From: Asanoa sp. WMMD1127
GTDB taxonomy: Bacteria; Actinomycetota; Actinomycetes; Mycobacteriales; Micromonosporaceae
Length of the DNA: 64,000 nucleotides
Assembly (NCBI RefSeq): GCF_029626225.1
Contig: NZ_JARUBP010000001.1
Span: forward strand, 6,882,001-6,946,000
Direction: 5' to 3'
Below are positions 1-9,109 of this stretch, piece by piece (the first letter of the stretch is position 1; each line of letters starts with the position of its first letter). Made by a program: the position numbers and the translations under genes. The notes under the pieces were generated by a model that saw only the letters and a program-made list of their open reading frames with translations, did not search any database and was not told the DNA's origin.

Positions 1-1428
1 CAGGTCGACGGGTCGCCGGTGGCGGCGGCGCTGGCCGCGTACCGCCGGCTGTTGCTGGACGAGCGCGGCGCGTACTGGACGTTCCTGGTGCACACGGGCG
101 CCCGCGTGATCGTCGGCGCGTCGCCGGAGCGGCACGTTTCGGTCGAGGACGGCCTGGTGATGATGAACCCGATCTCCGGCACCCACCGGCACGGCGGCCC
201 GGTCGACCTGCTCGAGTTCCTTGCCGACCCGAAGGAGGTCGACGAGCTCTACATGGTGCTCGACGAGGAGCTCAAGATGATGGCCACGGTCGCCGAGTCC
301 GGCGGCCAGGTGGTCGGGCCCTATCTCAAAGAGATGGCACACCTCACGCACACCGAGTACCTCCTGGCCGGGCGGTGCACCCGGGACGTCCGCGACGTGC
401 TGCGCGAGACGATGTTCGCGCCGACCGTGACCGGCAGCCCGATCGAGAACGCGTGCCGCGTGATCGCCCGGCACGAGGGGCGGGGGCGGCGCTACTACGC
501 CGGGGTGCTCGCGCTGCTCGACCATGACGAGCAGGGGCGGCAGACGCTGGACGCGCCGATCCTGATCCGCGCGGCGGAGATCACCGCGGACGGGGCGTTG
601 CGGGTGCCGGTCGGCGCGACGCTGGTCCGGCACTCGACCACGGCCGGCGAGGTCGCCGAGACCCACGCCAAGGCCGCCGGGATCCTGTCCGCGCTGGGCC
701 TCGTGCCCGCCGCCCCGCCGGCCGGCGCGCCGGTGTCCCGGGCCGGCGACCCCGAGGTGCAGGCGCTGCTCTCGGCCCGCAACGACCACCTGGCGCGGTT
801 CTGGCTCGACGAGCGGCCGGCGGGCGCGCTGGTCTCGGCGGCGCTGGCCGGGCGGCGGGTCGTCGTGGTGGACGCCGAGGACACGTTCACCGGGATGCTC
901 GCCCACCAGCTGCGGGCGCTCGGCCTGCGGGTGTCGGTGGTGCCGTGGACCGCGCCGGCGTGGGGCGACGCCGACCTGGTGATCGCCGGGCCGGGACCGG
1001 GCGACCCGACCGACCCGGCCTCGCCGAAGATGGCGGCGATGCGGTCGGTGGTGACCGCGCGGCTGGTCGACGGCCGGCCGCTGCTCGGCGTCTGCCTGGG
1101 CCACCAGATCCTGTCGTCGGTGCTGGGGCTGGGGATGCATCGCCGGCCGGCGCCGTACCAGGGTGTCCAGAAGGTCGTCGACCTGTTCGGGACGCCGCGC
1201 CGGGTGGGCTTCTACTCCACCTTCACCCCCGTGGCGGCCTCGACGACGTGCGAGTCACCGTTCGGCGCCGTCGAGCTGGCGCGGGCGGCCGACGGGAGCG
1301 TGCCCGCGCTGCGGGGGTCCACCTTCGCCGGTGTGCAGTTCCATCCCGAGTCGGTGCTCAGCGAGGACGGCCTGGCCGCGCTGACCGACCTGCTGCTGCA
1401 CGTGCTCGCTCCGGTCGCGTCGGCATAG
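1..1428 (+). CDS. Anthranilate synthase-type protein, fused TrpE-like and TrpG-like domains (5' end cut by window)
   Basis: Enzyme of the chorismate-utilising type, converting chorismate to anthranilate or an aminodeoxychorismate-like product with ammonia from glutamine. The frame is open from base 1, so the true start lies upstream; about 475 residues are seen where fused PhzE/TrpEG proteins usually have 620-720. The first ~220 residues hold the end of the chorismate-binding domain (NPISGTHRHG, GSPIENACRVI and RRYYAGVL motifs). From about residue 280 a class I glutamine amidotransferase follows, with the nucleophile in GVCLGHQ and the His-Glu of FHPESV, so this half looks catalytically complete. 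The GTG at 19 is only an internal codon. Whether it serves tryptophan or a secondary metabolite cannot be told. A GC-rich hairpin follows the stop. Confidence 0.88.
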   Translation, partial: QVDGSPVAAALAAYRRLLLDERGAYWTFLVHTGARVIVGASPERHVSVEDGLVMMNPISGTHRHGGPVDLLEFLADPKEVDELYMVLDEELKMMATVAESGGQVVGPYLKEMAHLTHTEYLLAGRCTRDVRDVLRETMFAPTVTGSPIENACRVIARHEGRGRRYYAGVLALLDHDEQGRQTLDAPILIRAAEITADGALRVPVGATLVRHSTTAGEVAETHAKAAGILSALGLVPAAPPAGAPVSRAGDPEVQALLSARNDHLARFWLDERPAGALVSAALAGRRVVVVDAEDTFTGMLAHQLRALGLRVSVVPWTAPAWGDADLVIAGPGPGDPTDPASPKMAAMRSVVTARLVDGRPLLGVCLGHQILSSVLGLGMHRRPAPYQGVQKVVDLFGTPRRVGFYSTFTPVAASTTCESPFGAVELARAADGSVPALRGSTFAGVQFHPESVLSEDGLAALTDLLLHVLAPVASA

Positions 1429-1464
1429 TCGGCGCGTTACCGGGTACGGCAGCACCAAGCCGGT

Positions 1465-1497
1465 GGGTCGGGCGGGTCGAGAGCCCCCGCCCGGCCC
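1465..1497 (+). terminator. Hairpin after the anthranilate synthase gene
   Basis: Twelve-base-pair stem (1465-1476 with 1486-1497, one G-U pair) around a 9-nt loop, 36 nt after the stop. There is no T-run, as is common for actinomycete terminators. Confidence 0.5.
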
Positions 1498-1509
1498 GCC
1501 GGCCCTCGT

Positions 1510-1527
1510 GTCCACCGGTTGGTGGAC
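1510..1527. promoter_or_regulatory. Perfect inverted repeat upstream of the ABC transporter operon
   Basis: GTCCACC-GGTT-GGTGGAC, 7-bp arms, about 60 nt before the ATPase start. It sits where an operator for the downstream two-component regulator or another repressor could lie. The function is inferred from position only. Confidence 0.35.
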
Positions 1528-1587
1528 AGTGGAGTTCCGACCGCCGGTCGTCCCGTCGGTGGGGTCCCGCGGCGAACCATCGAAGGC

Positions 1588-2402
<815 letters not shown>

Positions 2403-2406
<4 letters not shown>

Positions 2407-3200
2407 CCGTGTTGACGTTGGGCGCCGCGCGGGCCGGCGTCGAGATGCGCCAGTTCTGGCGCGAGCGCGACGCCGTGGTGTTCACCTTCGCGCTGCCGGC
2501 GGTGCTGCTGACCCTGCTCGGGTCGCTGTTCAGCGGTGTCTACGACGGGTCGACGGTGACCTCGGCGCAATATCTGGTGCCGTCGATGATCGCGGCGGGC
2601 GTCGCCTCGACCACGTTCGTCAACCTCGGCATCGGGATCGCCACCGACCGCGACGACGGGACCCTCAAGCGGCTGCGCGGGTTGCCGATGCCGCCGGTGG
2701 CGTACCTCATCGGGAAGATCCTGCTGGTCGTGGCCGTGACGCTGGCCGAGGTGGTGCTGCTCGTGGCGATCGGCGTGCTGCTCTTCGACCTCGACCTGCC
2801 CACGTCGCCGGCACGGTGGCTGACGTTCGCGTGGGTGTTCCTGCTCGGCACGGTGGCGTGCAGCCTGCTCGGCGTGGCCGCCAGCGCGCTGGCCCGGTCG
2901 GCGCGCAGCGCGGCGGCGGTGATGAACCTGCCCTATGTCGTGCTCGGTTTCGTCTCGGGCATCTACTACACGCCGGTCGGCGCGCTGCCGGACTGGGTGA
3001 TCAACCTGGGTTCGGTGTTCCCGCTCAAGTGGATGGCGCAGGGGTTCCGGTCGGCGTTCCTGCCGGACACCATCCTGCCGCAGGAGGTCGTGCCGTCATG
3101 GGAGCATGGGCGCACCGCTCTCGTGCTCGCCGCCTGGTGCATCGGAGGCCTGGTGCTATGTCTGACCACGTTCCGCTGGCGCGGCCGGCAGACGAGCTGA
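2403..3200 (+). CDS. ABC-2 type transporter permease
   Basis: Membrane subunit of 265 residues with about six hydrophobic segments, beginning with FTFALPAVLLTLLGSLF. The YLVPSMIAAGVASTTFVNLG stretch and the conserved LKRLRGLPMPP loop after the second helix mark the ABC-2/DrrB family. The ATGA overlap with the ATPase gene indicates a heteromeric exporter in which each product may dimerise. The 3' end overlaps the histidine kinase gene by 43 nt in another frame, which places the kinase/regulator pair in the same transcript, as in bacitracin-type or DesK-type resistance modules. Confidence 0.9.
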
Positions 3201-4306
3201 GCTCGGCGTGGGCGGCCCGGTTCCACTGGTTCGACGCCTATTTCGCGGTGGTCGGGGTCGGGGTCGCGGTGTTCGCGCTGCAGACCGCGGCCTCCCCCGC
3301 CCGCGGTTGGGCCGCCGTGGTCCTGGTCGGCGGGATCGCGGTGCTCTACGTGACGCTCGGTCGGCGCTTCATGCGCGACGAGGACGACGGGTGGGCGGGC
3401 GTGGCCTACCTGGCGGGCGCGTTCGTGCTCTACACGGCCGCGGTCACGCAGGTCAGCGGCGCCTCGTTCGCCCTCTTCGCGCTCTGTCCACAGTGCTTCA
3501 TGGTGCTGCCGGCCCGGTGGGCCATCCCGGCCGACACGGCGTTCGCCTCGGTGCACGTGGTCGTGCTGTGGTTCGTCGAGCACGACCCGGGACTGATCGT
3601 CGAGTTGCTGCCGTCGGTGGTGATGATCGTTGCGGTGACGTCGATCATCGGAACCTGGTCGCAGCGGGTGTTGCGGCAGAGCGACGACCGGGCGGCGCTC
3701 ATCCGGGAGCTGGCGGCGTCGCGGGCCGAGGTGGCCCGGCTCGGCATGCTGGCCGAGCGGCAGCGGCTGGCCGGCGACATCCACGACACGATCGCCCAGG
3801 GGTTGTCGAGCGTGGTGATGCTGATCCAGGCGGCCCGGGCGGAACGCGATCCGGCCCTGGCCGACGGCCACCTGGCGCTGGCGCTGGACACGGCCCGCGA
3901 CAACCTCGGCGAGGCCCGGGCGCTGGTGGCGGCGCTGACGCCGGCGCTGCTCGACGGCCGCTCGCTCGTGGACGCGCTCCGCCGGCTGTCGCCCGCGTTG
4001 ACGGTCCGCGGCGATGTCCGTCCATTGTCGACGGGGGTGGACGTGGTGTTGCTGCGGGCCGCTCAGGAGGCGCTGACCAACGCCCGCAAGCATGCCGGCG
4101 GCGAGGCGTCGGTCGCGCTGGGCTACGAGCCGGCCGCGGTCTCCCTCACCGTGACCGATCCCGGGCCGGGCTTCGATCCGCTGGCGACGACGTCCGGTTA
4201 CGGCCTGTCGGGCATGCGGGCCCGGGTCGAGCAGGTGGGCGGCGTGCTCACCGTGTCGTCGTCGCCGACCGGCCCGACAACCGTCTCTGTGGAGGTGCCG
4301 GTGTGA
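3158..4306 (+). CDS. Sensor histidine kinase, HisKA_3 (NarL/DesK-type)
   Basis: Membrane sensor of 382 residues. Four or five hydrophobic segments fill residues 25-165, with little extracellular loop, which suggests intramembrane sensing. A short coiled coil leads to the dimerisation helix with the phospho-acceptor His209 in GDIHDTIAQG. The HATPase domain shows the N-box EALTNARKHA and the G-boxes DPGPGFDP and GYGLSGMRARV. ATG 3158 is taken; it lies inside the permease gene, so translation is probably coupled. The stop overlaps the response-regulator GTG start. The partner is the regulator encoded next, and the likely target is the ABC transporter in the same operon. Confidence 0.9.
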   Translation: MSDHVPLARPADELSSAWAARFHWFDAYFAVVGVGVAVFALQTAASPARGWAAVVLVGGIAVLYVTLGRRFMRDEDDGWAGVAYLAGAFVLYTAAVTQVSGASFALFALCPQCFMVLPARWAIPADTAFASVHVVVLWFVEHDPGLIVELLPSVVMIVAVTSIIGTWSQRVLRQSDDRAALIRELAASRAEVARLGMLAERQRLAGDIHDTIAQGLSSVVMLIQAARAERDPALADGHLALALDTARDNLGEARALVAALTPALLDGRSLVDALRRLSPALTVRGDVRPLSTGVDVVLLRAAQEALTNARKHAGGEASVALGYEPAAVSLTVTDPGPGFDPLATTSGYGLSGMRARVEQVGGVLTVSSSPTGPTTVSVEVPV

Positions 4307-4920
4307 TCACGGTGTTGCTGGTCGACGACCATCCGGTGGTCCGCACAGGCGTGCGGGGCCTGCTCTCGGGCGAGCCCGACATCGCGGTGGTCGGTGAGGC
4401 CGCGTCCGGCACGGAGGCGGTGACGGCGGCCCGGGCGCTGCGCCCGTCGGTCGTGCTGATGGACCTGCGCCTGCCGGGCCTCGACGGGGTCGGCGCGACG
4501 ACCCAGGTCCTGGCGGCGGTGCCGGAGGCGCGGGTGGTCGTGCTGACCACCTACGAGACGGACGCCGACATCCTCCGCGCCGTCGAGGCGGGCGCCGCCG
4601 GCTACCTGCTGAAGGATGCGTCCCGCACCGACCTGGTGGCGGCGGTGCGGGCGGCGGCGCGCGGCGAGACCGTGCTCAGCCCCTCGGTCGCCACGCGCCT
4701 GCTGCACCGGGTCCGGCACCCCCGCGCCGAGACGCTGTCGGCCCGGGAGGTGGAGGTGCTGCGCCTCGTCGCCCGGGGCTCGTCCAACGGCGAGATCGCG
4801 CGAGCCCTGTTCATCAGCGAGGCGACGGTCAAGACCCACCTGCTCCGGGCGTACGCCAAGCTGGGCGTCAACGACCGCACCGCCGCCGTCACCACCGCCA
4901 TGGCCGCCGGCTTGCTGTGA
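4303..4920 (+). CDS. Response regulator, NarL/FixJ family
   Basis: Transcription factor of 205 residues. The receiver domain has the acidic pair Asp8-Asp9, phospho-acceptor Asp54 (VLMDLRLPG), Thr82/Thr83 and Lys104 (YLLKD). The C-terminal LuxR-type helix-turn-helix (about 140-200) includes LSAREVEVLRLVARG and SEATVKTHL. The GTG start overlaps the kinase stop by 4 nt, giving four coupled genes (ATPase, permease, kinase, regulator) with no gap. It ends 6 nt before a convergent gene without a visible terminator. Confidence 0.93.
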   Translation: MITVLLVDDHPVVRTGVRGLLSGEPDIAVVGEAASGTEAVTAARALRPSVVLMDLRLPGLDGVGATTQVLAAVPEARVVVLTTYETDADILRAVEAGAAGYLLKDASRTDLVAAVRAAARGETVLSPSVATRLLHRVRHPRAETLSAREVEVLRLVARGSSNGEIARALFISEATVKTHLLRAYAKLGVNDRTAAVTTAMAAGLL

Positions 4921-4926
4921 GGGCGC

Positions 4927-6474
4927 TTAGCCGAACGGGCGGTCGTCCGGCTGGCAGGTCGTGCCCTTGGGCGGCGTGACGAGGTCGACCAGGTAGCGCT
5001 GCCGGGCCTCGTCCAGGCACGCGCTCGGCACCTGGTAGCTCGGGTGGCCGTAACCGTCGAGGGTCAGCAGGACCGCGTTGCCGAGGCGGCTCTCGGCGGT
5101 CACCGCGTTGCGATACGGGGTGCCGGGGTCGTAGCGGGCGCTGAGCAGCAGGATCGGGTTCTCGGTCCGGGCGTTCCACGGGCCGGCGTAGCGGCCGGTG
5201 GCGTCTGCCGGCCAGCCCGAGGCGCACGGGGCCCACAGCCACCAGGCCAGCACCGGGCCCCACAGCTCGCCGGCCGTGGTGAACCGGGTGACCTGGGCCG
5301 GCCAGTCCGCCGACGACACCCGGGCCGGGCCGTCGCCGCAGGAGACCGCGGACGACCAGACCGAGGCGCGGTAGCCGACCGGTGTCTGCATGGCCCGCGC
5401 CGCGGTCAGCAGGGCCGTGGCGTCGCCCTCGGCGGCCGCGTCGAGGTCCGCCGCGAACTGGGGCCAGGTCAACGGCAGCCGCAGCGGGTTGAACGTCGAG
5501 ACCAGCAGGTCGCCGTAGCTCAGCTCGCCCGGCGGGTCGGCGTTCGGCGCCGGCAGCGGCGCCAGGCGGGCGCGGGCGAACAGCCGCGCCACGCGGTCGG
5601 CGACCGGCTCGCCGTGCCCGGCCAGCGCGCACTCGCCCGTCGCCGCGGCCTGGCAGAGCGCGACGAACTGCGCGAAGACCTCGTCGGCGGCCGACACGGC
5701 GTTGCTGACGTTGGCTTCCATGCTGGACGTCTGGTCGACCGCGTCGACCAGACCGTCGAGCACCATGGCCCGTACCCGGCCGGGGAACAGGTTGGCGTAG
5801 GTCTGGCCGATCATCGAGCCGTACGAGAGGCCGACGTAGGTGATCTTCTCTTCGCCGACGAGGGCGCGGAGCCGGTCGAGGTCGCGTGCGGTGTCCGCGG
5901 TGGTGATGTGCGAGAGCAGGTCGCCGCTCACCTCGCCGCACCGGCGCGCCAGGTCGACGGTCTTCTCCTGATAGGCCGCCGACTCGGCCGGTGTCGACGG
6001 CACCGTGACGCCCGCCCAGAACTCGGCCTCGTCCGCGTCGTCGGCGAAGCAGCGCACGGGCGTGCTGTCGTTGGTGCCCCGCGGGTCCCAGCCGACGATG
6101 TCGAACCGGCCGTCACCCCACTCGTCGAGGTCGGCGCCGCTGTCCCGGACGAGGCCGACGCCGCTCTGGCCGGGCCCGCCGGGGTTGACGAACATCGACC
6201 CGATGCGCTCGTCGGGCCGGCTCGCCAGGCGGCGGATCACCGCGAGCTCGATCTGCTCGCCGGACGGGTCGTCCCAGTCGAGGGGCACGGCGACGCGGGC
6301 GCACTGGAACTCCGCGCCCAGCCCGTCGCAGTCTCCCCAGGCCACCCCCGGCAGCTCGGCCGGCGGGCCGTCCGACGCGGCGGCGGCCGGCGGCACGCCG
6401 AGCAGGCACGCCGTGGCGCCGGCGACCGCCACGCGGGCCAGCGCCCGCAGGGTCATGACACGTCCGACCATCAC
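4927..6474 (-). CDS. Secreted alpha/beta hydrolase, S33 tripeptidyl-aminopeptidase type
   Basis: Exported serine hydrolase of 515 residues, related to the Streptomyces SlpD/SlpE and Tap proteases. An N-terminal signal peptide of about 33 residues ends near AAAAS. The oxyanion motif NPGGPGQSG, the DPRG turn, nucleophile Ser217 in GLSYG, Asp in ARYDPGTPY and His in GYGHPSY form a complete triad. The C-terminal ~100 residues are the TAP-like domain typical of this family. The first codons are GTG-ATG with GGGGGG upstream; the ATG seven codons in (6456) is also possible. It probably trims N-terminal tripeptides from extracellular peptides. Convergent with the two-component operon. Confidence 0.88.
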   Translation of the reverse strand: MMVGRVMTLRALARVAVAGATACLLGVPPAAAASDGPPAELPGVAWGDCDGLGAEFQCARVAVPLDWDDPSGEQIELAVIRRLASRPDERIGSMFVNPGGPGQSGVGLVRDSGADLDEWGDGRFDIVGWDPRGTNDSTPVRCFADDADEAEFWAGVTVPSTPAESAAYQEKTVDLARRCGEVSGDLLSHITTADTARDLDRLRALVGEEKITYVGLSYGSMIGQTYANLFPGRVRAMVLDGLVDAVDQTSSMEANVSNAVSAADEVFAQFVALCQAAATGECALAGHGEPVADRVARLFARARLAPLPAPNADPPGELSYGDLLVSTFNPLRLPLTWPQFAADLDAAAEGDATALLTAARAMQTPVGYRASVWSSAVSCGDGPARVSSADWPAQVTRFTTAGELWGPVLAWWLWAPCASGWPADATGRYAGPWNARTENPILLLSARYDPGTPYRNAVTAESRLGNAVLLTLDGYGHPSYQVPSACLDEARQRYLVDLVTPPKGTTCQPDDRPFG

Positions 6475-6590
6475 GGCCCCCCGATCACCGATGACAGACT
6501 GCCCTCAGGCTATCGAGCAACCGTCCATCCTGAACCAGCTTCACGTTTTGCCGCTGGAACCGTCTCCGGCCCCGTCGCGTCACATCACGT

Positions 6591-7451
6591 GTGAAGCCAC
6601 GCCTCGTTCTGCTGGTCCTTGCCGGCCTCTTCTTCACTCCCCTGGCCGGCTGCGGCGAACCCGAAGGATTCGGCCCCGGCGAACCGGTCGAGCCCGAGCC
6701 GGACAGCGGCGGCTCGTTCGCCCCGGAGACCTACGCCGGCCGTTACCGCGCCTCCGGGATGGTGCTCGAGAATGCGGAACACGGCCCGCAGCTCTGTCGC
6801 CACGTCGCCTTGTCGCAGCCGCCACAGTGCGGTGGTCCGGACATCGTCAACTGGTCCTGGGAGGGTTTGGATCATCACGACACGGCCGGCACCCGCTACG
6901 GGACCTACGAGGTGATCGGCACCTACGACGGCAAGCGCTTCACGCTGACGGAACCACCGCGTCCGGCGCGAGCCGACACCTCGCCTGCGGTGCCGGACTT
7001 CACCAGTCCCTGTCCCCCTCCGCCCGGCGGCTGGCGGGTCGTCGACGCGACCAAGGCCACCGACGAGGCGTTGGCGGCCGCGCTCGCGCTGGCCGAGTCG
7101 TCGCCCGGGGCGGCGGGTGCCTGGATCGACCAGAACGGCGGCGAGAACGACCCGAGGAGGCTGGTGCTCAACGCCCGCTTCACCGGCGACGCGGCCGCCC
7201 ATGAGGATCGGCTCCGCACCGTCTGGGGTGGCGCGCTGTGCGTCTCGACAGCGGCCCACGCCACCGCGGAGCTGCACCGGGTGCAGACCGAGCTGGCTAC
7301 TCTCCCGGGCATCCTCAGCACCGGCGTCGACACGGTGGCCAACCTGGTCACCGCCGAGGTCTACGTCGCCACCGACGCCCGGCGGCGGGAGCTAGACGCG
7401 CGCTTCGGGCCGGGCGTCGTCACGCTGACCGGGTTCCTCGAGCCGGTCTAG
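6591..7451 (+). CDS. Putative lipoprotein of unknown function
   Basis: A 286-residue exported protein. The GTG start is followed by a lipoprotein signal with lipobox PLAG-Cys21, so it should be anchored to the outer face of the membrane. After a Pro/Glu-rich linker there is no domain I recognise. Cysteines in LCRHVA, PPQCGG and SPCPPPP may form disulfides. The C-terminal half (GGWRVVDATKATDEALAAAL, VYVATDARRRELDARFGPG) resembles uncharacterised actinomycete lipoproteins. The last 60 nt overlap the convergent TetR-fusion gene. It is divergent from the S33 peptidase gene, and the shared 116-nt gap must hold both promoters. Confidence 0.8.
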   Translation: MKPRLVLLVLAGLFFTPLAGCGEPEGFGPGEPVEPEPDSGGSFAPETYAGRYRASGMVLENAEHGPQLCRHVALSQPPQCGGPDIVNWSWEGLDHHDTAGTRYGTYEVIGTYDGKRFTLTEPPRPARADTSPAVPDFTSPCPPPPGGWRVVDATKATDEALAAALALAESSPGAAGAWIDQNGGENDPRRLVLNARFTGDAAAHEDRLRTVWGGALCVSTAAHATAELHRVQTELATLPGILSTGVDTVANLVTAEVYVATDARRRELDARFGPGVVTLTGFLEPV

Positions 7452-8294
7452 CACCGCCCGGACGCGGTCCCACGTGCCGTCGGCCGACCAGCGGCGGTGG
7501 CGCTTCCAGGCCGTCTGCCACGCCCCGAACCGCGGTGGCAGGTCGCGCCAGGCGATCCCGGCCCGGTCGCGATAGATGATCGCCTCGACGAGCTGCCGGT
7601 GCGGGGCGGCCGGGCGGCCGACGGTGGTTCGCGGCGTGGACAGCAGCGGGCGGATGCGGGCCCACTGCTCGTCGGTGAGCAGCAGTCCGCGGTCCGCCGG
7701 CGGGGCCGGCGCGGGCCGACCGGGCGCCGCTGCCAGCAACGCGACGGCCGCCGCGATCCCGGTCTCCGCCACGTCGCGGACGTCGCCGCCCTCCTCCAGC
7801 ACGGTCGCGGTCAGCTCCCGCAGGCCGCCGAGGATCACCAGCGCCAGCTCGCGCGACACCGGCGCCAGCCCGGCCCGGCGGAACGGCTCGTGGGCGGTCA
7901 GCCGCTGCACCAGCTCGGCCAGGGCGTCCATCGTCTCGCGTCGCACCCGGCCGGCCACCGGGCCGAGCGAGGGGAACTCGCGGATCCAGCACAGCGACAG
8001 CTCCGGGCTGGCGGTGACGTGGTCGATGTAGGCCTGCACGGCCTGCCGCGTCTGCGCCGGCCACGGCGCCAGCGGGTCGACCGCGGTGACGATGCGGCGC
8101 ATCAGCGCGGCGTTGGCCGCCTCCATCAGCGCCAGCAGGCAGTCGTCCTTGGTCGCGTACACCTGGTAGAACGTGCTGCGCGACGCCCGCGCGTGCCGCA
8201 CGATGTCGGCGATCGTGGTCTCCCGGTAGCCGCGCTCCTCGATCGCCCGGTGCAGCCCCCTGAGCAGGCGCTCCCGGACGGGATCGTCGGTCAC
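7392..8294 (-). CDS. TetR-family regulator fused to the N-terminal module of an IS5-type transposase (DUF4096-like)
   Basis: A 300-residue DNA-binding protein. Residues 8-55 form a TetR HTH (TTIADIVRHARASRSTFYQVYATKDDCLLAL), and residues 60-190 look like a normal TetR ligand domain. A Pro/Ala linker (191-203) joins a second module, residues 206-282, with LTDEQWARIRPLL, YRDRAGIAWRDLPPRFG and WQTAWKRHRRWSADGTWDRV. This is the pattern of the DUF4096 helical DNA-binding region of IS5-type transposases. The DDE catalytic domain is absent and the frame is uninterrupted, so the module seems domesticated rather than a fresh insertion. The gene is last in an operon with SDR, hydrolase and P450 genes (4-nt overlap with SDR) and probably represses it. 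Its 3' end overlaps a convergent lipoprotein gene by 60 nt. Confidence 0.85.
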   Translation of the reverse strand: MTDDPVRERLLRGLHRAIEERGYRETTIADIVRHARASRSTFYQVYATKDDCLLALMEAANAALMRRIVTAVDPLAPWPAQTRQAVQAYIDHVTASPELSLCWIREFPSLGPVAGRVRRETMDALAELVQRLTAHEPFRRAGLAPVSRELALVILGGLRELTATVLEEGGDVRDVAETGIAAAVALLAAAPGRPAPAPPADRGLLLTDEQWARIRPLLSTPRTTVGRPAAPHRQLVEAIIYRDRAGIAWRDLPPRFGAWQTAWKRHRRWSADGTWDRVRAVLDRLEEPGQRDDARPEARV

Positions 8295-9109
8295 CGCCGC
8301 AGCCGGGCGATGATGTCGTAGTAGCGGTTCGGCGCGAACCGGGCCAGCGCGTCGACCAGATAGGCGTCGGGACCGACCAGGATCCGCGGCCGCCCCCGGT
8401 CGACTCCTTTGTGGATGATCGCGGCGGCGCGCTCGGGCGTGGTGCGGGCGATCGCGTCGAAGTCCGCCGCGATCTGCTCGTGGGTGCGGCCTCGACCCTC
8501 CGGGTCCGAGCGGAACCGGGCGTTGCGCGCGATGTTGGTCTTCACCCCACCCGGGTGTACGGTCGCCGCCCGCACCCCGGTCCCCCGCAGCTCCTGCCGC
8601 AGCGCCTCGGTGAACCCGCGCACGGCGAACTTCGCGGCACAGTAGGCGCTCTGGTAGGGGACGCCGATCAGGCCGTACACGCTGGAGGTGTTGACGATCG
8701 TGCCGTTGTCCTGGTCGACCAGGATCGGCAGGAACGCCCGCACCCCGTTGACCACCCCGCGGAAGTTGATCTCATGCAGCCAGTCGTCGTCCGCCGGGAC
8801 GGCGCCGAGCACCGACGAGCCGATCGCGACGCCCGCGTTGTTGAACACCGCTCCGAGCGGCGCCGGCGCCCAGTCGCGCACCTCGGTCGCGAAGGCGGTC
8901 ACCGCGGCCGCGTCGCGCACGTCGAGCACGCGCGGCAGCACCGGCCCGGTCAGGTCGGCCGCCGTCTCCTTGAGCCCGCGCTCGTCGACGTCGGCGAGCG
9001 CGACCGGGCACCCGGCGGCCGACAGCCGGCGCCCCAACGCCCGGCCGATCCCGGACGCGGCGCCGGTGACGACCACCGTGCGGCCGGCGAGGGGCTCAGG
9101 CCGCGACAT
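8291..9109 (-). CDS. Short-chain dehydrogenase/reductase (classical SDR)
   Basis: NAD(P)-dependent oxidoreductase of 272 residues, probably acting on an alcohol or ketone made in the same operon. It shows the TGAASGIG cofactor motif (15-22), NNAG (90-93), catalytic Ser142/143 and Y156-x3-K160 (SAYCAAK), with LADVDERG around the acidic residue that favours NAD. Length is normal for the family. It overlaps the preceding hydrolase gene by 14 nt and the following TetR gene by 4 nt, so all three are translated from one message. The C-terminal FAPNRYYDIIARLRR is shared with a subset of mycobacterial SDRs of unknown substrate. Confidence 0.9.
   Translation of the reverse strand: MSRPEPLAGRTVVVTGAASGIGRALGRRLSAAGCPVALADVDERGLKETAADLTGPVLPRVLDVRDAAAVTAFATEVRDWAPAPLGAVFNNAGVAIGSSVLGAVPADDDWLHEINFRGVVNGVRAFLPILVDQDNGTIVNTSSVYGLIGVPYQSAYCAAKFAVRGFTEALRQELRGTGVRAATVHPGGVKTNIARNARFRSDPEGRGRTHEQIAADFDAIARTTPERAAAIIHKGVDRGRPRILVGPDAYLVDALARFAPNRYYDIIARLRR

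Noticed and set aside
1-1428. Phenazine biosynthesis locus
   Set aside because: The PhzE-like fusion alone does not show this; none of the other phz genes are seen in the window, though upstream genes are unknown.
7392-8294. Recent IS5 insertion in a TetR gene
   Set aside because: No terminal inverted repeats, no DDE domain and an uninterrupted frame; a fusion is the simpler reading.
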